From Prevotella sp. E13-27 (lineage in GTDB: Bacteria > Bacteroidota > Bacteroidia > Bacteroidales > Bacteroidaceae): DNA of 64,000 bases. A program made the translations under genes and the position numbers. Of this stretch, positions 11,167-19,738 are shown piece after piece; the first letter of the stretch is position 1, and each line of letters opens with the position of its first letter. The notes under the pieces are model-generated. The model did no database searches. It saw nothing but the letters and a program-made list of their open reading frames with translations, and was not told the DNA's origin. Location: contig NZ_JALPSC010000001.1 of the NCBI RefSeq assembly GCF_023217965.1, positions 496,001-560,000 on the forward strand. The letters run 5' to 3'.

Positions 11167-11239
11167 AGCGGAAAACGGGGCTCAAACCCGCGACCCCCAG
11201 CTTGGAAGGCTAGTGCTCTATCAACTGAGCTATTTCCGC
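11167..11239 (-). tRNA. tRNA-Gly (anticodon TCC)
   Basis: A 73-nt cloverleaf with acceptor arms GCGGAAA/TTTCCGC. The anticodon loop CTTCCAA reads TCC, and the T arm contains GGGTTTGAGCCC. It lies 9 nt upstream of tRNA-Thr(GGT). CCA is not encoded. Confidence 0.96.
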
Positions 11240-11359
11240 AAGACGGCATTTTGGTATCGCCTAGACTAAAAAGCGAGCTTTTTACACTCGTCTTCCTTAG
11301 TGCCTTTTTCCTTGGCTCAAGCGGCACAAAATCCGCAAAAACAACTTTTCTCTTGAGAG

Positions 11360-11442
11360 TGGGAGGTGATGGATTCGAACCACCGAAGTCGAAAGACAAC
11401 AGATTTACAGTCTGCCCCATTTGGCCGCTCTGGAAACCTCCC
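11360..11442 (-). tRNA. tRNA-Tyr (anticodon GTA)
   Basis: An 83-nt class II tRNA with a long variable arm and acceptor arms GGGAGGT/ACCTCCC. The anticodon stem-loop CAGACTGTAAATCTG reads GTA. The discriminator is A and CCA is not encoded. About 120 nt without other features separate it from tRNA-Gly. Confidence 0.97.
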
Positions 11443-11518
11443 AAAATGTTATTCCAACTTTCGTCGCATGCCTTGAGTCTCGCTTATTCAGCTTTCCGAC
11501 ATCAAGTTCCAAATTTTG

Positions 11519-11592
11519 AGCCTCTTGTCGGATTCGAACCAACGACCCCGAGATTACAAATCACGTGCTCTGGCCAACTGAGCTAAAGAGGC
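11519..11592 (-). tRNA. tRNA-Thr (anticodon TGT)
   Basis: A 74-nt cloverleaf with acceptor arms GCCTCTT/AAGAGGC. The anticodon loop TTTGTAA reads TGT; the stem has one T-T mismatch. It is the promoter-proximal gene of the Thr-Tyr-Gly-Thr cluster. Confidence 0.95.
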
Positions 11593-11645
11593 TTTTCGAA
11601 GCAGCCGCTCTCGTTTCAGATTTACGACCTGTTGGAAAACGGCTG

Positions 11646-11676
11646 CAAAGTTACGACTTATTTTCTAATTACCAAA
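11646..11676 (-). promoter_or_regulatory. Promoter of the tRNA-tuf-secE-nusG-rpl operon
   Basis: On the minus strand TTTG (11673-11676), a 19-bp spacer and TAACTTTG (11646-11653) match the Bacteroidetes primary sigma consensus. Transcription would start a few bases further, about 45 nt before tRNA-Thr(UGU). Confidence 0.8.
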
Positions 11677-11693
11677 ACTTTTCCAAGTTTTTT

Positions 11694-11996
11694 TTAGTAA
11701 TTTCTCGATTTTTCCTTAATTTTCTGTAGTTGAACCTTCAACGCATCGACACAGTGGTCTATTCCTTCCTCAAAAGTGTCGTTTACCTTCTCTACAAAAA
11801 CAGGAGACATTCCTGGTATCGTTACCGTAACGCTCGTTGCTTTGTTCAAGGCTGTTGCAGGTTTTACAACCTTCAATTGCACCTCTACTTTCTGAATATC
11901 TTCGTACGACTTTTCTAACTTGGCAATTTTCTTTTCGATAAATGCCTCTAACTTCTCGGTAGCGTCGAGATTGATCGACTTAATCTTAATTTCCAT
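11694..11996 (-). CDS. hpf: Ribosome hibernation promoting factor, short form (HPF/RaiA family)
   Basis: This small protein (100 residues) binds the 30S decoding region and helps inactivate or dimerise ribosomes under stress. The start is the ATG at 11996 (MEIKIKSINLDATEKLEAFI); a longer frame begins 13 codons upstream but has atypical sequence. The family core is recognisable (KLEAFIEKKIAKLEKSYEDI, then VSVTIPG-type strands and DTFEEGIDHCVDALKVQL). The long C-terminal dimerisation domain of long HPF is absent. It lies 35 nt downstream of the xerC-like gene. Confidence 0.88.
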   Translation of the reverse strand: MEIKIKSINLDATEKLEAFIEKKIAKLEKSYEDIQKVEVQLKVVKPATALNKATSVTVTIPGMSPVFVEKVNDTFEEGIDHCVDALKVQLQKIKEKSRNY

Positions 11997-12031
11997 AGTT
12001 GCTTTCTTTTTAAAAGTTAAACTATAAAGGT

Positions 12032-12916
12032 TCATTCATCACCTCTTGGGTGAGCATCTTTGTAAACTCGTTTCAACTGCTCGAACGTTGTGTGCGTATA
12101 GATCTCTGTGGTCTGCAGACTCTCGTGTCCCAAGAGCTGCCTCACTCCTTCAAGACCCGCACCGTTGTTCAGCAGTGCCGTTGCGAACGTATGTCTCAGT
12201 ACGTGGGGTGAGCGTTTCTTCATCGACGTCACCATCGACAGATGCTTCTTTACGATTTCGTACACCTTTGCGGCAGTTATTCTCTCGCCGTGCTTTCCTA
12301 CAAAGAACGCACTCGACCGTCTCACTGCCTCGCGGTCACGCACCTCAACATAACGTTTCAACTCTGATGCCAGTTCCTCACCGAAGGGAACGATTCGCTG
12401 TTTGTTACGCTTACCAGTCACTTTCAACTGGCGCGCCTCCAGATCCACGTCCTTATCATCAAGTCCCACCAACTCTGCTCTACGAATTCCGGCTTCATAG
12501 AATAATAATATAATTGTACGCGCACGTACATCTATATAATTATCTTCCCAGTTCTGCTCGTCAAGCAGCTTTTCCATATCGCGTTCCTTCAGGAACTGCG
12601 GTAGCGGCTTTTGCTTCTTCGGACCTGTCACCTGCCAGGCAGGATCGTGGTCAACAAGCTTTCGAGCCAGTGCAAACTTGTAGAATGTTCTGATGGCGGC
12701 AAGGTCAGCATTCACCGATGTGGCCTTCATACCTTTGTCCACCATCGTCTCCATCCATCCTCTGATGAGATCGGCATCAACAGTAGCCCATGTCAGATTG
12801 TCGTCCAGTCCTTCAAAGTACTTCTCAAAGTTGCGAAGACTTTTCTCGTAGCGTTCCACCGTCAGCATGCTTCTGTTACGTTCGAAGCGCAGATAGTTCA
12901 GGAACTGGTCAATCAT
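12032..12916 (-). CDS. xerC: Tyrosine recombinase, XerC/XerD type
   Basis: This 294-residue site-specific recombinase is probably one of the pair that resolves chromosome dimers at dif. The N-terminal SAM-like core-binding domain covers about residues 1-85 and the catalytic domain about 105-290. Catalytic residues are all present: R145 (GIRRAEL), a lysine in VTGKRNKQR, H238 and R241 (HVLRHTFA), H264 (LLGHESL) and nucleophile Y273 (TEIYTH). The length fits XerC/D rather than an integrase, and the context (rpsU, hpf) is housekeeping with no mobile-element boundary. XerC versus XerD cannot be decided from the sequence alone. Confidence 0.88.
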   Translation of the reverse strand: MIDQFLNYLRFERNRSMLTVERYEKSLRNFEKYFEGLDDNLTWATVDADLIRGWMETMVDKGMKATSVNADLAAIRTFYKFALARKLVDHDPAWQVTGPKKQKPLPQFLKERDMEKLLDEQNWEDNYIDVRARTIILLFYEAGIRRAELVGLDDKDVDLEARQLKVTGKRNKQRIVPFGEELASELKRYVEVRDREAVRRSSAFFVGKHGERITAAKVYEIVKKHLSMVTSMKKRSPHVLRHTFATALLNNGAGLEGVRQLLGHESLQTTEIYTHTTFEQLKRVYKDAHPRGDE

Positions 12917-12991
12917 CTAAACGGACTTTTCTGTTTTCGGCAACGAATTTACGGAAATATTATGAAACTACCAAATTTTCCTCCGAAAATT

Positions 12992-13183
12992 TTACTCTTC
13001 GACGGTACGGAGCTTCTGTACGTAAACAGCGTGTTCCATCTTCAGGCGCTTCAGTACAGAGGGCTTGTCGAACTGCTGACGGCGACGGAGTTCCTTCACA
13101 ACGCCAGTCTTTTCAAACTTTCTCTTAAACTTCTTGAGAGCCTTCTCGATGTTCTCACCTTCTTTTACAGGTACAATAATCAT
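12992..13183 (-). CDS. rpsU: 30S ribosomal protein bS21
   Basis: This 63-residue bS21 (MIIVPVKEGENIEKALKKFK start) lies near the anti-Shine-Dalgarno end of 16S rRNA. The basic core KKFKRKFEKTG and ELRRRQQF are typical. Tyrosine occurs at position 54 (HAVYVQKL), the position reported in Flavobacterium bS21 to help sequester the anti-SD sequence. The sequence before its ATG is A-rich with no Shine-Dalgarno motif. It has its own promoter and a GC-rich hairpin at the start of its leader, and heads the rpsU-xerC-hpf unit. Confidence 0.96.
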   Translation of the reverse strand: MIIVPVKEGENIEKALKKFKRKFEKTGVVKELRRRQQFDKPSVLKRLKMEHAVYVQKLRTVEE

Positions 13184-13225
13184 GTTTTTTGATTTTAATT
13201 AATTAAGTTAGACATTAAAATTGCA

Positions 13226-13245
13226 CGCATGCGCAAGCGCACGCG
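13226..13245 (-). promoter_or_regulatory. GC-rich hairpin at the 5' end of the rpsU leader
   Basis: Minus-strand arms CGCGTGCGC and GCGCATGCG (one G-T pair) flank a two-base centre. It lies about 12 bp downstream of the -7 box, so it would form at the extreme 5' end of the transcript. A role in mRNA stability or autoregulation is inference. Confidence 0.5.
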
Positions 13246-13257
13246 AAAAAGTGGCTG

Positions 13258-13289
13258 CAAAATTACAACTTATTTATGAAACCACCAAG
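13258..13289 (-). promoter_or_regulatory. Promoter of rpsU
   Basis: Minus-strand CTTG (13286-13289), 20-bp spacer, TAATTTTG (13258-13265). It matches the Bacteroidetes -33/-7 form and gives a leader of about 65 nt. Confidence 0.75.
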
Positions 13290-13382
13290 TTTTTCGCCTC
13301 TTTTTGTGCATTTTCGGGTCATTTTTACTCCATTTCAGCTCAAAAAGCGAAGAAATCACGCTTTTCTCAACCTAAAGCAGCA

Positions 13383-13470
13383 TTCTTACCAAACACGAGG
13401 AGCGTTCTTACCAAACGCAACGAGTATTCTTACCAAACGCTGTCAGCATTCTTACAATACTGCAATCCAG
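13383..13470. repeat. Decaying 22-bp direct repeat in the rpsU/metallophosphoesterase gap
   Basis: Four copies start at 13383, 13405, 13427 and 13449, with an exact period of 22 bp. The core is TTCTTACCAAAC(GC), followed by 8-10 variable bases often ending AG-A; copy 4 is degraded (TTCTTACAATAC). The stretch just before (13361-13382) may be a further eroded copy. The rest of the 13290-13767 gap holds no convincing gene or RNA. Confidence 0.8.
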
Positions 13471-13767
13471 TTTCTACTAAGCTATTTTACAAAGTCGACG
13501 AGTTTGGTCATCAAGGCAGTCAGAGCCACACCATAAACAAGTTTCCACTATGCTACAGTTTAGACTAAACAACGACACGTCTCCATAAGAGAATTCAAAC
13601 ATCACTTTCTAACCCTAGAACTGAGCTCATTAATGAGGGTAGTACTCTATGCTTATCTTACATTTTTTGTCAGACCGCCTACCTGTGTCATTGCAAGTTA
13701 TCGGGTATGCATCTGCTAGAAAGCATGGGATGGGTGTTTCTTTTTTATGATGTTTTAGCTTGAGACA

Positions 13768-13799
13768 TTTGGCAGTAAGCCAGAATATGCTTACCTTTG
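13768..13799 (+). promoter_or_regulatory. Promoter of the metallophosphoesterase gene
   Basis: TTTG (13768-13771), 20-bp spacer, TACCTTTG (13792-13799) is a full consensus Bacteroidetes promoter. It overlaps an upstream in-frame TTG codon, which therefore cannot be the translation start. Confidence 0.85.
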
Positions 13800-13823
13800 C
13801 AAGCTACGAATCTGTTTCACCTT

Positions 13824-14912
13824 ATGGCTATAATCATATTTATGTTTCTGCCCGTGCTGGGCATCGCTTATGTCAGCTGGCACATCTGGTGTCTGCTGCC
13901 ATTGCCTACATCGTTCCGTGTGTTCGCTATATGCTGCGTCATCGTTTCGTTCGGACTTCTCTTCCTGAACTTCAATCGCGTAACAGACCGCATGCCGATG
14001 TGGCTTGCCCGATGGAACTACGACATTGGGACATCGTCGCTGTTCATACTGCTTTATCTCGTCATCATATTCCTAGTTCTTGACTTAGGCAGGCTGATAC
14101 ACGTCATTCCTCGTCAGGCACTATACAATAACGTATATACGAGCATCATCATTACGATTGCGATGTTCGTCACATTCCTATGGGGCAACATACGCTATCA
14201 GAACAAGCAGCGGGTAGAGCTGACGCTGAAGACAGAGAAACACCTGGAGAAACCATTGAAACTACTGATGGTCAGCGACTTGCACATAGGATACCACAAC
14301 CCACGAAAGGAGCTGAAGCGCTGGGTTGATATGTTCAACGCCGAGCATCCTGACATAGTCCTTATAGCAGGCGACATAATAGACATGAGCATGCGTCCGC
14401 TTGAGGAAGAGAACATGGCCGAAGAGCTGCGACGTATAGAGGCACCCGTCTATGCATGTCTGGGCAACCACGAGTTCTACAGCAACAAGCCGGAAGCGAA
14501 GAAGTTTATAGAAGAGTCTGGCATTCACTTACTTATAGACTCTACAGTAACAGTAGGCGACATCACCATCATTGGGCGCGACGATCGCACGAATATGCGT
14601 CGTCGTCCACTCGACGAGCTCACCAGCAATGCCGACATGAACCACTACTCCATCCTACTCGACCATCAGCCCTACCACCTCGAGAAAGCGGAACGCGCAG
14701 GCATAGACTTCCAGTTCAGCGGACACACTCATTACGGACAGGTTTGGCCCATATCATGGATCACCAACTACGTATATGAATGTGCCTATGGCGAACATCA
14801 GCGTGGCAACACCCACTATTACGTCAGCTCAGGTCTCGGCATCTGGGGAGGCAAGTTCCGCATAGGCACCCAGTCGGAATACGTCGTCGCCACTCTGACC
14901 TCAAAAGAGTGA
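13824..14912 (+). CDS. Membrane-anchored metallophosphoesterase (YkuE/YaeI-like)
   Basis: This is a calcineurin-like phosphoesterase of 362 residues. Four hydrophobic segments fill the first ~125 residues. The C-terminal domain then carries the two-metal motifs in order: DLHIG (D152, H154), GDIID, GNHEF and GHTHYG. The family includes YkuE/YaeI-type enzymes proposed to act on lipid phosphates such as UDP-diacylglucosamine; the substrate here is unknown. The ATG at 13824 is preferred because the longer frame begins with TTG inside the -7 promoter box. It stands alone on the plus strand, about 75 nt before the next gene, which has its own promoter. Confidence 0.85.
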   Translation: MAIIIFMFLPVLGIAYVSWHIWCLLPLPTSFRVFAICCVIVSFGLLFLNFNRVTDRMPMWLARWNYDIGTSSLFILLYLVIIFLVLDLGRLIHVIPRQALYNNVYTSIIITIAMFVTFLWGNIRYQNKQRVELTLKTEKHLEKPLKLLMVSDLHIGYHNPRKELKRWVDMFNAEHPDIVLIAGDIIDMSMRPLEEENMAEELRRIEAPVYACLGNHEFYSNKPEAKKFIEESGIHLLIDSTVTVGDITIIGRDDRTNMRRRPLDELTSNADMNHYSILLDHQPYHLEKAERAGIDFQFSGHTHYGQVWPISWITNYVYECAYGEHQRGNTHYYVSSGLGIWGGKFRIGTQSEYVVATLTSKE

Positions 14913-14926
14913 AAAACAAAACGTTT

Positions 14927-14958
14927 CTTGGATTATTAAATATCTTTTCTTACCTTTG
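14927..14958 (+). promoter_or_regulatory. Promoter of the secreted HExxH protein gene
   Basis: CTTG (14927-14930), 20-bp spacer, TACCTTTG (14951-14958), followed by CAGCC. The leader would be about 25 nt to the ATG at 14990. Confidence 0.8.
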
Positions 14959-14989
14959 CAGCCAGATACTAACTAAAATAGATAATATT

Positions 14990-17308
14990 ATGAAGAAAAT
15001 CTACCTGAAACATTTTATTGCCACAGCACTATTATTGCTGACTGGCATGAATGCTACTGCACAACCGGTAATTAATTCTGCATACAAATATGCACGTGGA
15101 GCAACGATGGCATTCGTAAGAATGACATTCTCAAGCAATGGCGCATCTGTTAAGGAGCGTGGCGTGTGCTGTAGCGAGAACCCCATGCCTACTGTTAACG
15201 ACATCAAGGCAAACCAAGAAACACAGCTCAGCAAGAAAGGTCCTATCTACTGGCTTAAAGAGCTGAAACCTGGCACGAAGTACTTCATGCGCGGCTACGT
15301 CATCACACAAGACGGACAGACGTACTATGGAGAACCAATGAAGTTCTACACCATTCCAAAAGGACAGATTAATCTAACGGTAAGAGAGGGCGGCAACCAA
15401 GCCACTTACAATCGCATCAAGACAGCTTCAGAGACAGCAAAGTACTGGTGGGACAACCTCACAGAAATGAAAGGATTTTCTCCCAGTGTAGGTTTCGTAG
15501 ATGGCACTCCTACAGCCGACTGTTCTTACGGTGGATGGGTTCGCGTGGGTTCCAACGAGAGCTACCAGCGATGCGGCACCATTCTTCACGAATGGCTGCA
15601 CGGCGTAGGCGTAATCCCCTGGGCTAACACAGAGTGGGCACGCTTCAACCTACGTTCTGGTACATCTAACGCAGCTGGCTACCCAACAGGTAGTGGTCAG
15701 TGGCTGGGCGAACGTGTGACTGAGGTGCTCACCTTCCTGGAGAATACGGAGACCCACCTCAACGGCGACTATCAGCACATGTGGCCCTACGGCATCAACG
15801 GTGCCAGCGAGGACGATGGCAGCGACTTCCTCTACATTGGCAACTCACTCGTATGTCAGGCACTTGGCGAGGATGGTCTGCAGCACACATCATCATGCTT
15901 TGCACAGCCCTACTACTCTCTCAACCAAGAAGATGACACCAAGTTCTATATCAAGAACGAATCTACCGACCGTGGACGCTACACATCGTTCCTCATGCCA
16001 AAGGCTGACGGTGGACTGCGCCTCGTGGAGATGACCACAGAGCAGGCACTCGCCAACGACAGCGCAGCATGGACAACCACCTTCACCCCCAACAACCAGT
16101 TCTACCAGATTCGCAACGTAGCCACAGGTCGTTATATCACATTCACGAGCAACAACTTCACCACTGTGGAACGCACTAAGGTGACTGCCAACGAGAACCT
16201 GCAGCTAATGAAGGGACGAGTGGATGCCGACGGACAGCGCGGATACTGGCTCATACAGCCAGCTGCAAACTGGGAGCCGAAGTGTATTAACGCATACGCC
16301 AATGGCAACATTGCCGCCCAGACCTTCAACATTGCCAACAGCGCAGAGAGCCAGCGTTGGATCATCATGACAGAAGCAGAGATGAAAGCCTTCGACGTAC
16401 AGGCCGTTAAGTCTGCTAAAGTAGTCTTTGCAGCTCTGTCAATAAAGGCAAACGCCATTCTCAACACTCCTCACGTAGAGATTGTAGCAGGAGCTAACGC
16501 CAATTTAACAGCAGCCATCAATACTACCAACGAAAGCATTCAAGCTGCAGAAACAGTTACAGATGTCTTTGCTACAAGAGACGTACTTCGCAATGCAATA
16601 ATGACATTTCTCACACAGGTTTCAGTAAGCGACCAGAGCAAGCCGTTCGACCTGACATTCCTGATGGCCAACCCTGCTATCGACACAAACACTGAAGGCT
16701 GGTCAGAGAGCGCTACTGTAAACTACAGCTGTGCCGAGTTCTATCAGACGACCTTCGACTTCAGCCAGACAGTTGAAGACCTCCCAATAGGCACATACAA
16801 GGTGCTCATGCAGGGATTCCAGCGTCCAGGCTCGTCGGCCGACTCGTATAGCGACTACATAGCTGGCACGAACAATGTCAACGCCGTGCTCTATGCTGGT
16901 AGCAAGGAGGCAAAGATTGCACACATTGCCAGTGGTGCGCAGTTTAGCAAGGTTGGCGGAACAGAAGCCGAAGTAAGCGGAAAGTACATCCCCAACAACA
17001 TGGAGGCTGCCAGCAAGTACTTCAAGAAGAAACTCTATGACAACGAGGTGTCTATCACCACAACGGAAAGAGGCGACATGAAGATTGGCCTGAAGTCGGA
17101 AAGCATGCCAAGCAACTACTGGGTCATTTTCGACAACTTCCGTCTCCATGCCTTCGGACAGATTGCCACCTCCGTTGAAGGAATAACCATCAACGATAGC
17201 AACAACGAAAAGCGAATCTATACGCTAGACGGACGACGTGTTTCAACAAAGTCAAGCCTCAAGCCTGGATTATACATCATGAATGGCAAGAAGAAAATTG
17301 TAAAATAG
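14990..17308 (+). CDS. Secreted zinc-peptidase-like protein with lectin-like domain and T9SS C-terminal tail
   Basis: This 772-residue protein has a signal peptide (MKKIYLKHFIATALLLLTGM, cleavage near NATAQ). A fibronectin-like module at about 25-120 (GVCCSENPMPT, GTKYFMRGYV) precedes a region with HEWLHGVGVIP: H200, E201 and H204 form an HExxH zinc motif in a metzincin-like HExxHxxG context. A ricin-like or beta-trefoil region follows (YQIRNVATGRYITF to SQRWIIM), then a helical stretch and a galactose-binding-like domain near 540-720. The end (YTLDGRRV, GLYIMNGKKKIVK) resembles T9SS sorting tails and the tail of the protein at 58970. Peptidase activity is inferred from the motif only; no family name was recognised. 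Confidence 0.7.
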   Translation: MKKIYLKHFIATALLLLTGMNATAQPVINSAYKYARGATMAFVRMTFSSNGASVKERGVCCSENPMPTVNDIKANQETQLSKKGPIYWLKELKPGTKYFMRGYVITQDGQTYYGEPMKFYTIPKGQINLTVREGGNQATYNRIKTASETAKYWWDNLTEMKGFSPSVGFVDGTPTADCSYGGWVRVGSNESYQRCGTILHEWLHGVGVIPWANTEWARFNLRSGTSNAAGYPTGSGQWLGERVTEVLTFLENTETHLNGDYQHMWPYGINGASEDDGSDFLYIGNSLVCQALGEDGLQHTSSCFAQPYYSLNQEDDTKFYIKNESTDRGRYTSFLMPKADGGLRLVEMTTEQALANDSAAWTTTFTPNNQFYQIRNVATGRYITFTSNNFTTVERTKVTANENLQLMKGRVDADGQRGYWLIQPAANWEPKCINAYANGNIAAQTFNIANSAESQRWIIMTEAEMKAFDVQAVKSAKVVFAALSIKANAILNTPHVEIVAGANANLTAAINTTNESIQAAETVTDVFATRDVLRNAIMTFLTQVSVSDQSKPFDLTFLMANPAIDTNTEGWSESATVNYSCAEFYQTTFDFSQTVEDLPIGTYKVLMQGFQRPGSSADSYSDYIAGTNNVNAVLYAGSKEAKIAHIASGAQFSKVGGTEAEVSGKYIPNNMEAASKYFKKKLYDNEVSITTTERGDMKIGLKSESMPSNYWVIFDNFRLHAFGQIATSVEGITINDSNNEKRIYTLDGRRVSTKSSLKPGLYIMNGKKKIVK

Positions 17309-17338
17309 ACAAGCACATATTACACTACAAATAGAAAG

Positions 17339-17378
17339 AATAATGGCCAAAACACATGATTTTGGTCATTATTTTTTA
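17339..17378 (+). terminator. Terminator after the secreted HExxH protein gene
   Basis: AATAATGGCCAAAA pairs with TTTTGGTCATTATT (14 bp with one G-T pair), followed by TTTTTT on the plus strand. Confidence 0.85.
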
Positions 17379-17383
17379 AGTGT

Positions 17384-17412
17384 TGCAAATATACTTATGA
17401 ATAAGTATTGCA
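17384..17412. promoter_or_regulatory. Palindrome overlapping the pflB -33 element (candidate operator)
   Basis: ATACTTATGAATAAGTAT (17391-17408) is an inverted repeat with 8-bp arms and a 2-bp centre. It is flanked by TGCAA on the left (17384-17388) and TTGCA on the right (17408-17412), which makes the symmetry longer. It covers the -33 region of the pflB promoter. A redox or CRP/FNR-like regulator is plausible for pflB, but the site matches no consensus I can name. Confidence 0.55.
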
Positions 17413-17438
17413 TATATAATAAATAATATGTACCTTTG
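17407..17438 (+). promoter_or_regulatory. Promoter of pflB
   Basis: ATTG (17407-17410), 20-bp spacer, TACCTTTG (17431-17438). This places the start point about 45 nt before the ATG at 17490. Confidence 0.75.
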
Positions 17439-17489
17439 CAGCCGAAAAACAGATATATAGGTATTTTTTATTTTTTCTATAATATTTTT

Positions 17490-19736
17490 ATGCGTAAAGA
17501 ATGGCGTGGGTTCAAAGGAACCAAATGGACCGAAGAGGTCAATCTTAGAGAGTTTATTCAGAACAACTACACTGCTTATGATGGCGACGAGTCATTCCTC
17601 GCCGGTCCTACAGAAGCAACCAACATTCTGTGGGGACGCCTGCAGGAGTTGCAGAAGGAAGAGCGTGCCAAGGGTGGCGTGCTCGACATGGAGACAGAGA
17701 TTGTCTCAAGTATGACAGCCTATGGTCCTGGTTATATCGATGAGAGCAAGAAAGACCTGGAGAAGGTCGTTGGTCTTCAGACCGACAAGCCTCTGAAGCG
17801 TGCCTTTATGCCTTATGGCGGCATCAAGATGGCAGAGCAGGCTTGCACAACATACGGCTACAAGCCATCAGAGAAACTTCACGAGATTTTCACTAAGTAC
17901 TGCAAGACTCACAACGACGGTGTGTTCGATGCTTATACCGACGAGATGAAGCGTGTGCGTCACAACCACATCCTCACCGGTCTGCCCGACACTTATGGTC
18001 GCGGACGTATCGTAGGTGACTATCGTCGTGTAGCTCTTTATGGTATCGACTTCCTTATCGAGCAGAAAGAGATTGACAAGTACAACTGCGGTAAGCGCCA
18101 GATGAGCGAAGACATCATCCGTCTGCGCGAGGAGATCTCAATGCAGATCAAGGCCCTGAAGGAGATGAAAGAGATGGCCAAGATCTATGGCTACGACATC
18201 TCTCAGCCTGCAAACAACGCTCGCGAGGCTGTTCAGTGGCTCTACTTCGGCTACCTGGCTGCCATCAAGACACAGAACGGAGCTGCAATGTCAGTAGGCC
18301 GCGTATCTACATTCCTCGACATCTATATCACTCGTGATATGCAGGAGGGCACACTCACCGAGAGCGAGGCTCAGGAGCTCATCGACCACTTGGTAATGAA
18401 GTTCCGCATGGTGAAGTTCGCTCGTATTCCTTCTTACAACGAAATCTTCAGCGGTGACCCAGTATGGGCAACACTTGAGGTAGCCGGACTCGGTCAGGAT
18501 GGCCGTCACATGGTTACAAAGAACTGTTTCCGTTTCCTCCACACTCTGGAGAACATGGGTCCTTCACCCGAACCAAACCTCACCGTGCTCTACTCTCCAC
18601 GTCTGCCAGAGAACTTCAAGCACTACGCTTCAATGATTTCTGTCAAGACAAGCTCTATACAGTACGAGAACGACGACGTTATGCGTCCAATATGGGGTGA
18701 CGACTACAGCATCTGCTGCTGCGTATCTGCTACACAGACAGGTAAGGAGATGCAGTTCTTCGGTGCACGCGCTAACATGGCAAAGACTCTGCTCTACGCC
18801 ATCAACGGCGGTGTTGATGCCAAGACACGTGAGCAGTGCGGTCCTAAGTTCCGTCCTATCACAAGCGAGTATCTCACATGGGAGGAGCTGGAACCACGTT
18901 TCCGCGACATGCTTGAATGGTTGGCAGACATCTATGTGAACACTCTGAACCTCATTCACTACATGCACGACAAGTACTTCTATGAGGCAGCAGAGATGGC
19001 TCTCATCGATACCGACGTGCGCCGCACCTTCGCTACAGGTATTGCAGGATTCTCTCACGTTGTTGACTCAATCTGCGCTGTTAAGTATGCAAAGGTTAAG
19101 ATCATCCGCGATGAGACTGGCTTCAATGTTGACTACAAGATCGAGGGCGACTTCCCACGCTACGGAAACGACGACGACCGTGCCGACGAGGTAGCAGTAT
19201 GGGTACTGAAGACCTTCCTCGCAAAGATCAAGCGTCATCACACATATCGCAACTCTGAGCCAACGACCTCTATCCTCACCATCACCTCTAACGTGGTATA
19301 TGGTAAGTACACTGGCAACCTGCCTGATGGTCGTCGTGCCGGAACTCCACTGTCACCAGGTGCAAACCCAAGCTACGGTGCAGAGAAGAACGGTCTGCTG
19401 GCTTCACTCAACTCTGTTGCAAAGATTCCTTACGAGTATGCTCTCGACGGCATCTCTAACACTCAGACCATTGCACCATCTGCACTGGGTCACAACGATG
19501 AGGAGCGTGCACAGACACTCGTACGCGTAATGGACGGCTACTTCACACGCGGTGCTCACCACCTGAACGTTAACGTGTTCGGTGTTGACAAGCTGCGCGA
19601 CGCAATGGAGCATCCTGAGAAGCCTGAGTATGCTAACTTCACCATCCGTGTATCTGGCTACGCAGTGAAGTTCATCGACCTCACTCGCGAGCAGCAGGAG
19701 GACGTTATTGCACGTCAGGCTCACGAGAGTCTCTAA
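17490..19736 (+). CDS. pflB: Formate C-acetyltransferase (pyruvate formate-lyase)
   Basis: This 748-residue glycyl-radical enzyme converts pyruvate and CoA to acetyl-CoA and formate in anaerobic metabolism. The catalytic pair lies in [11 protein letters not shown]; there are three consecutive cysteines (C409-C411), of which C410 and C411 align with the canonical pair. The radical glycine is G723 in [10 protein letters not shown] near the C-terminus. The ATG at 17490 ([13 protein letters not shown]) is chosen; the frame is open upstream, but that part overlaps the promoter. The activating enzyme follows 59 nt downstream. Length and motifs indicate a true PFL rather than a diol dehydratase-like relative. 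Confidence 0.96.
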   Translation: MRKEWRGFKGTKWTEEVNLREFIQNNYTAYDGDESFLAGPTEATNILWGRLQELQKEERAKGGVLDMETEIVSSMTAYGPGYIDESKKDLEKVVGLQTDKPLKRAFMPYGGIKMAEQACTTYGYKPSEKLHEIFTKYCKTHNDGVFDAYTDEMKRVRHNHILTGLPDTYGRGRIVGDYRRVALYGIDFLIEQKEIDKYNCGKRQMSEDIIRLREEISMQIKALKEMKEMAKIYGYDISQPANNAREAVQWLYFGYLAAIKTQNGAAMSVGRVSTFLDIYITRDMQEGTLTESEAQELIDHLVMKFRMVKFARIPSYNEIFSGDPVWATLEVAGLGQDGRHMVTKNCFRFLHTLENMGPSPEPNLTVLYSPRLPENFKHYASMISVKTSSIQYENDDVMRPIWGDDYSICCCVSATQTGKEMQFFGARANMAKTLLYAINGGVDAKTREQCGPKFRPITSEYLTWEELEPRFRDMLEWLADIYVNTLNLIHYMHDKYFYEAAEMALIDTDVRRTFATGIAGFSHVVDSICAVKYAKVKIIRDETGFNVDYKIEGDFPRYGNDDDRADEVAVWVLKTFLAKIKRHHTYRNSEPTTSILTITSNVVYGKYTGNLPDGRRAGTPLSPGANPSYGAEKNGLLASLNSVAKIPYEYALDGISNTQTIAPSALGHNDEERAQTLVRVMDGYFTRGAHHLNVNVFGVDKLRDAMEHPEKPEYANFTIRVSGYAVKFIDLTREQQEDVIARQAHESL

Positions 19737-19738
19737 GG

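Noticed and set aside
11268..11283. Palindrome AAAAAGCGAGCTTTTT between tRNA-Tyr and tRNA-Gly as terminator
   Set aside because: The loop would be only two bases and the stem is A/T-rich; terminating inside a tRNA cluster is unlikely.
12032..12916. Integrase marking an integrated element
   Set aside because: Its length, complete Xer motifs and housekeeping neighbours fit XerC/D; no direct repeats or foreign genes flank it.
13383..13470. Possible CRISPR array
   Set aside because: The 22-bp period leaves only 8-10 bases between conserved cores, far too short for spacers, and there are no cas genes.
13221..13568. Two overlapping plus-strand open frames (115 and 86 codons) in the rpsU upstream gap
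   Set aside because: They are kept open by the 22-bp repeat, which lacks stops in these frames; there is no promoter, and the translated text merely repeats the DNA unit in shifted frames.
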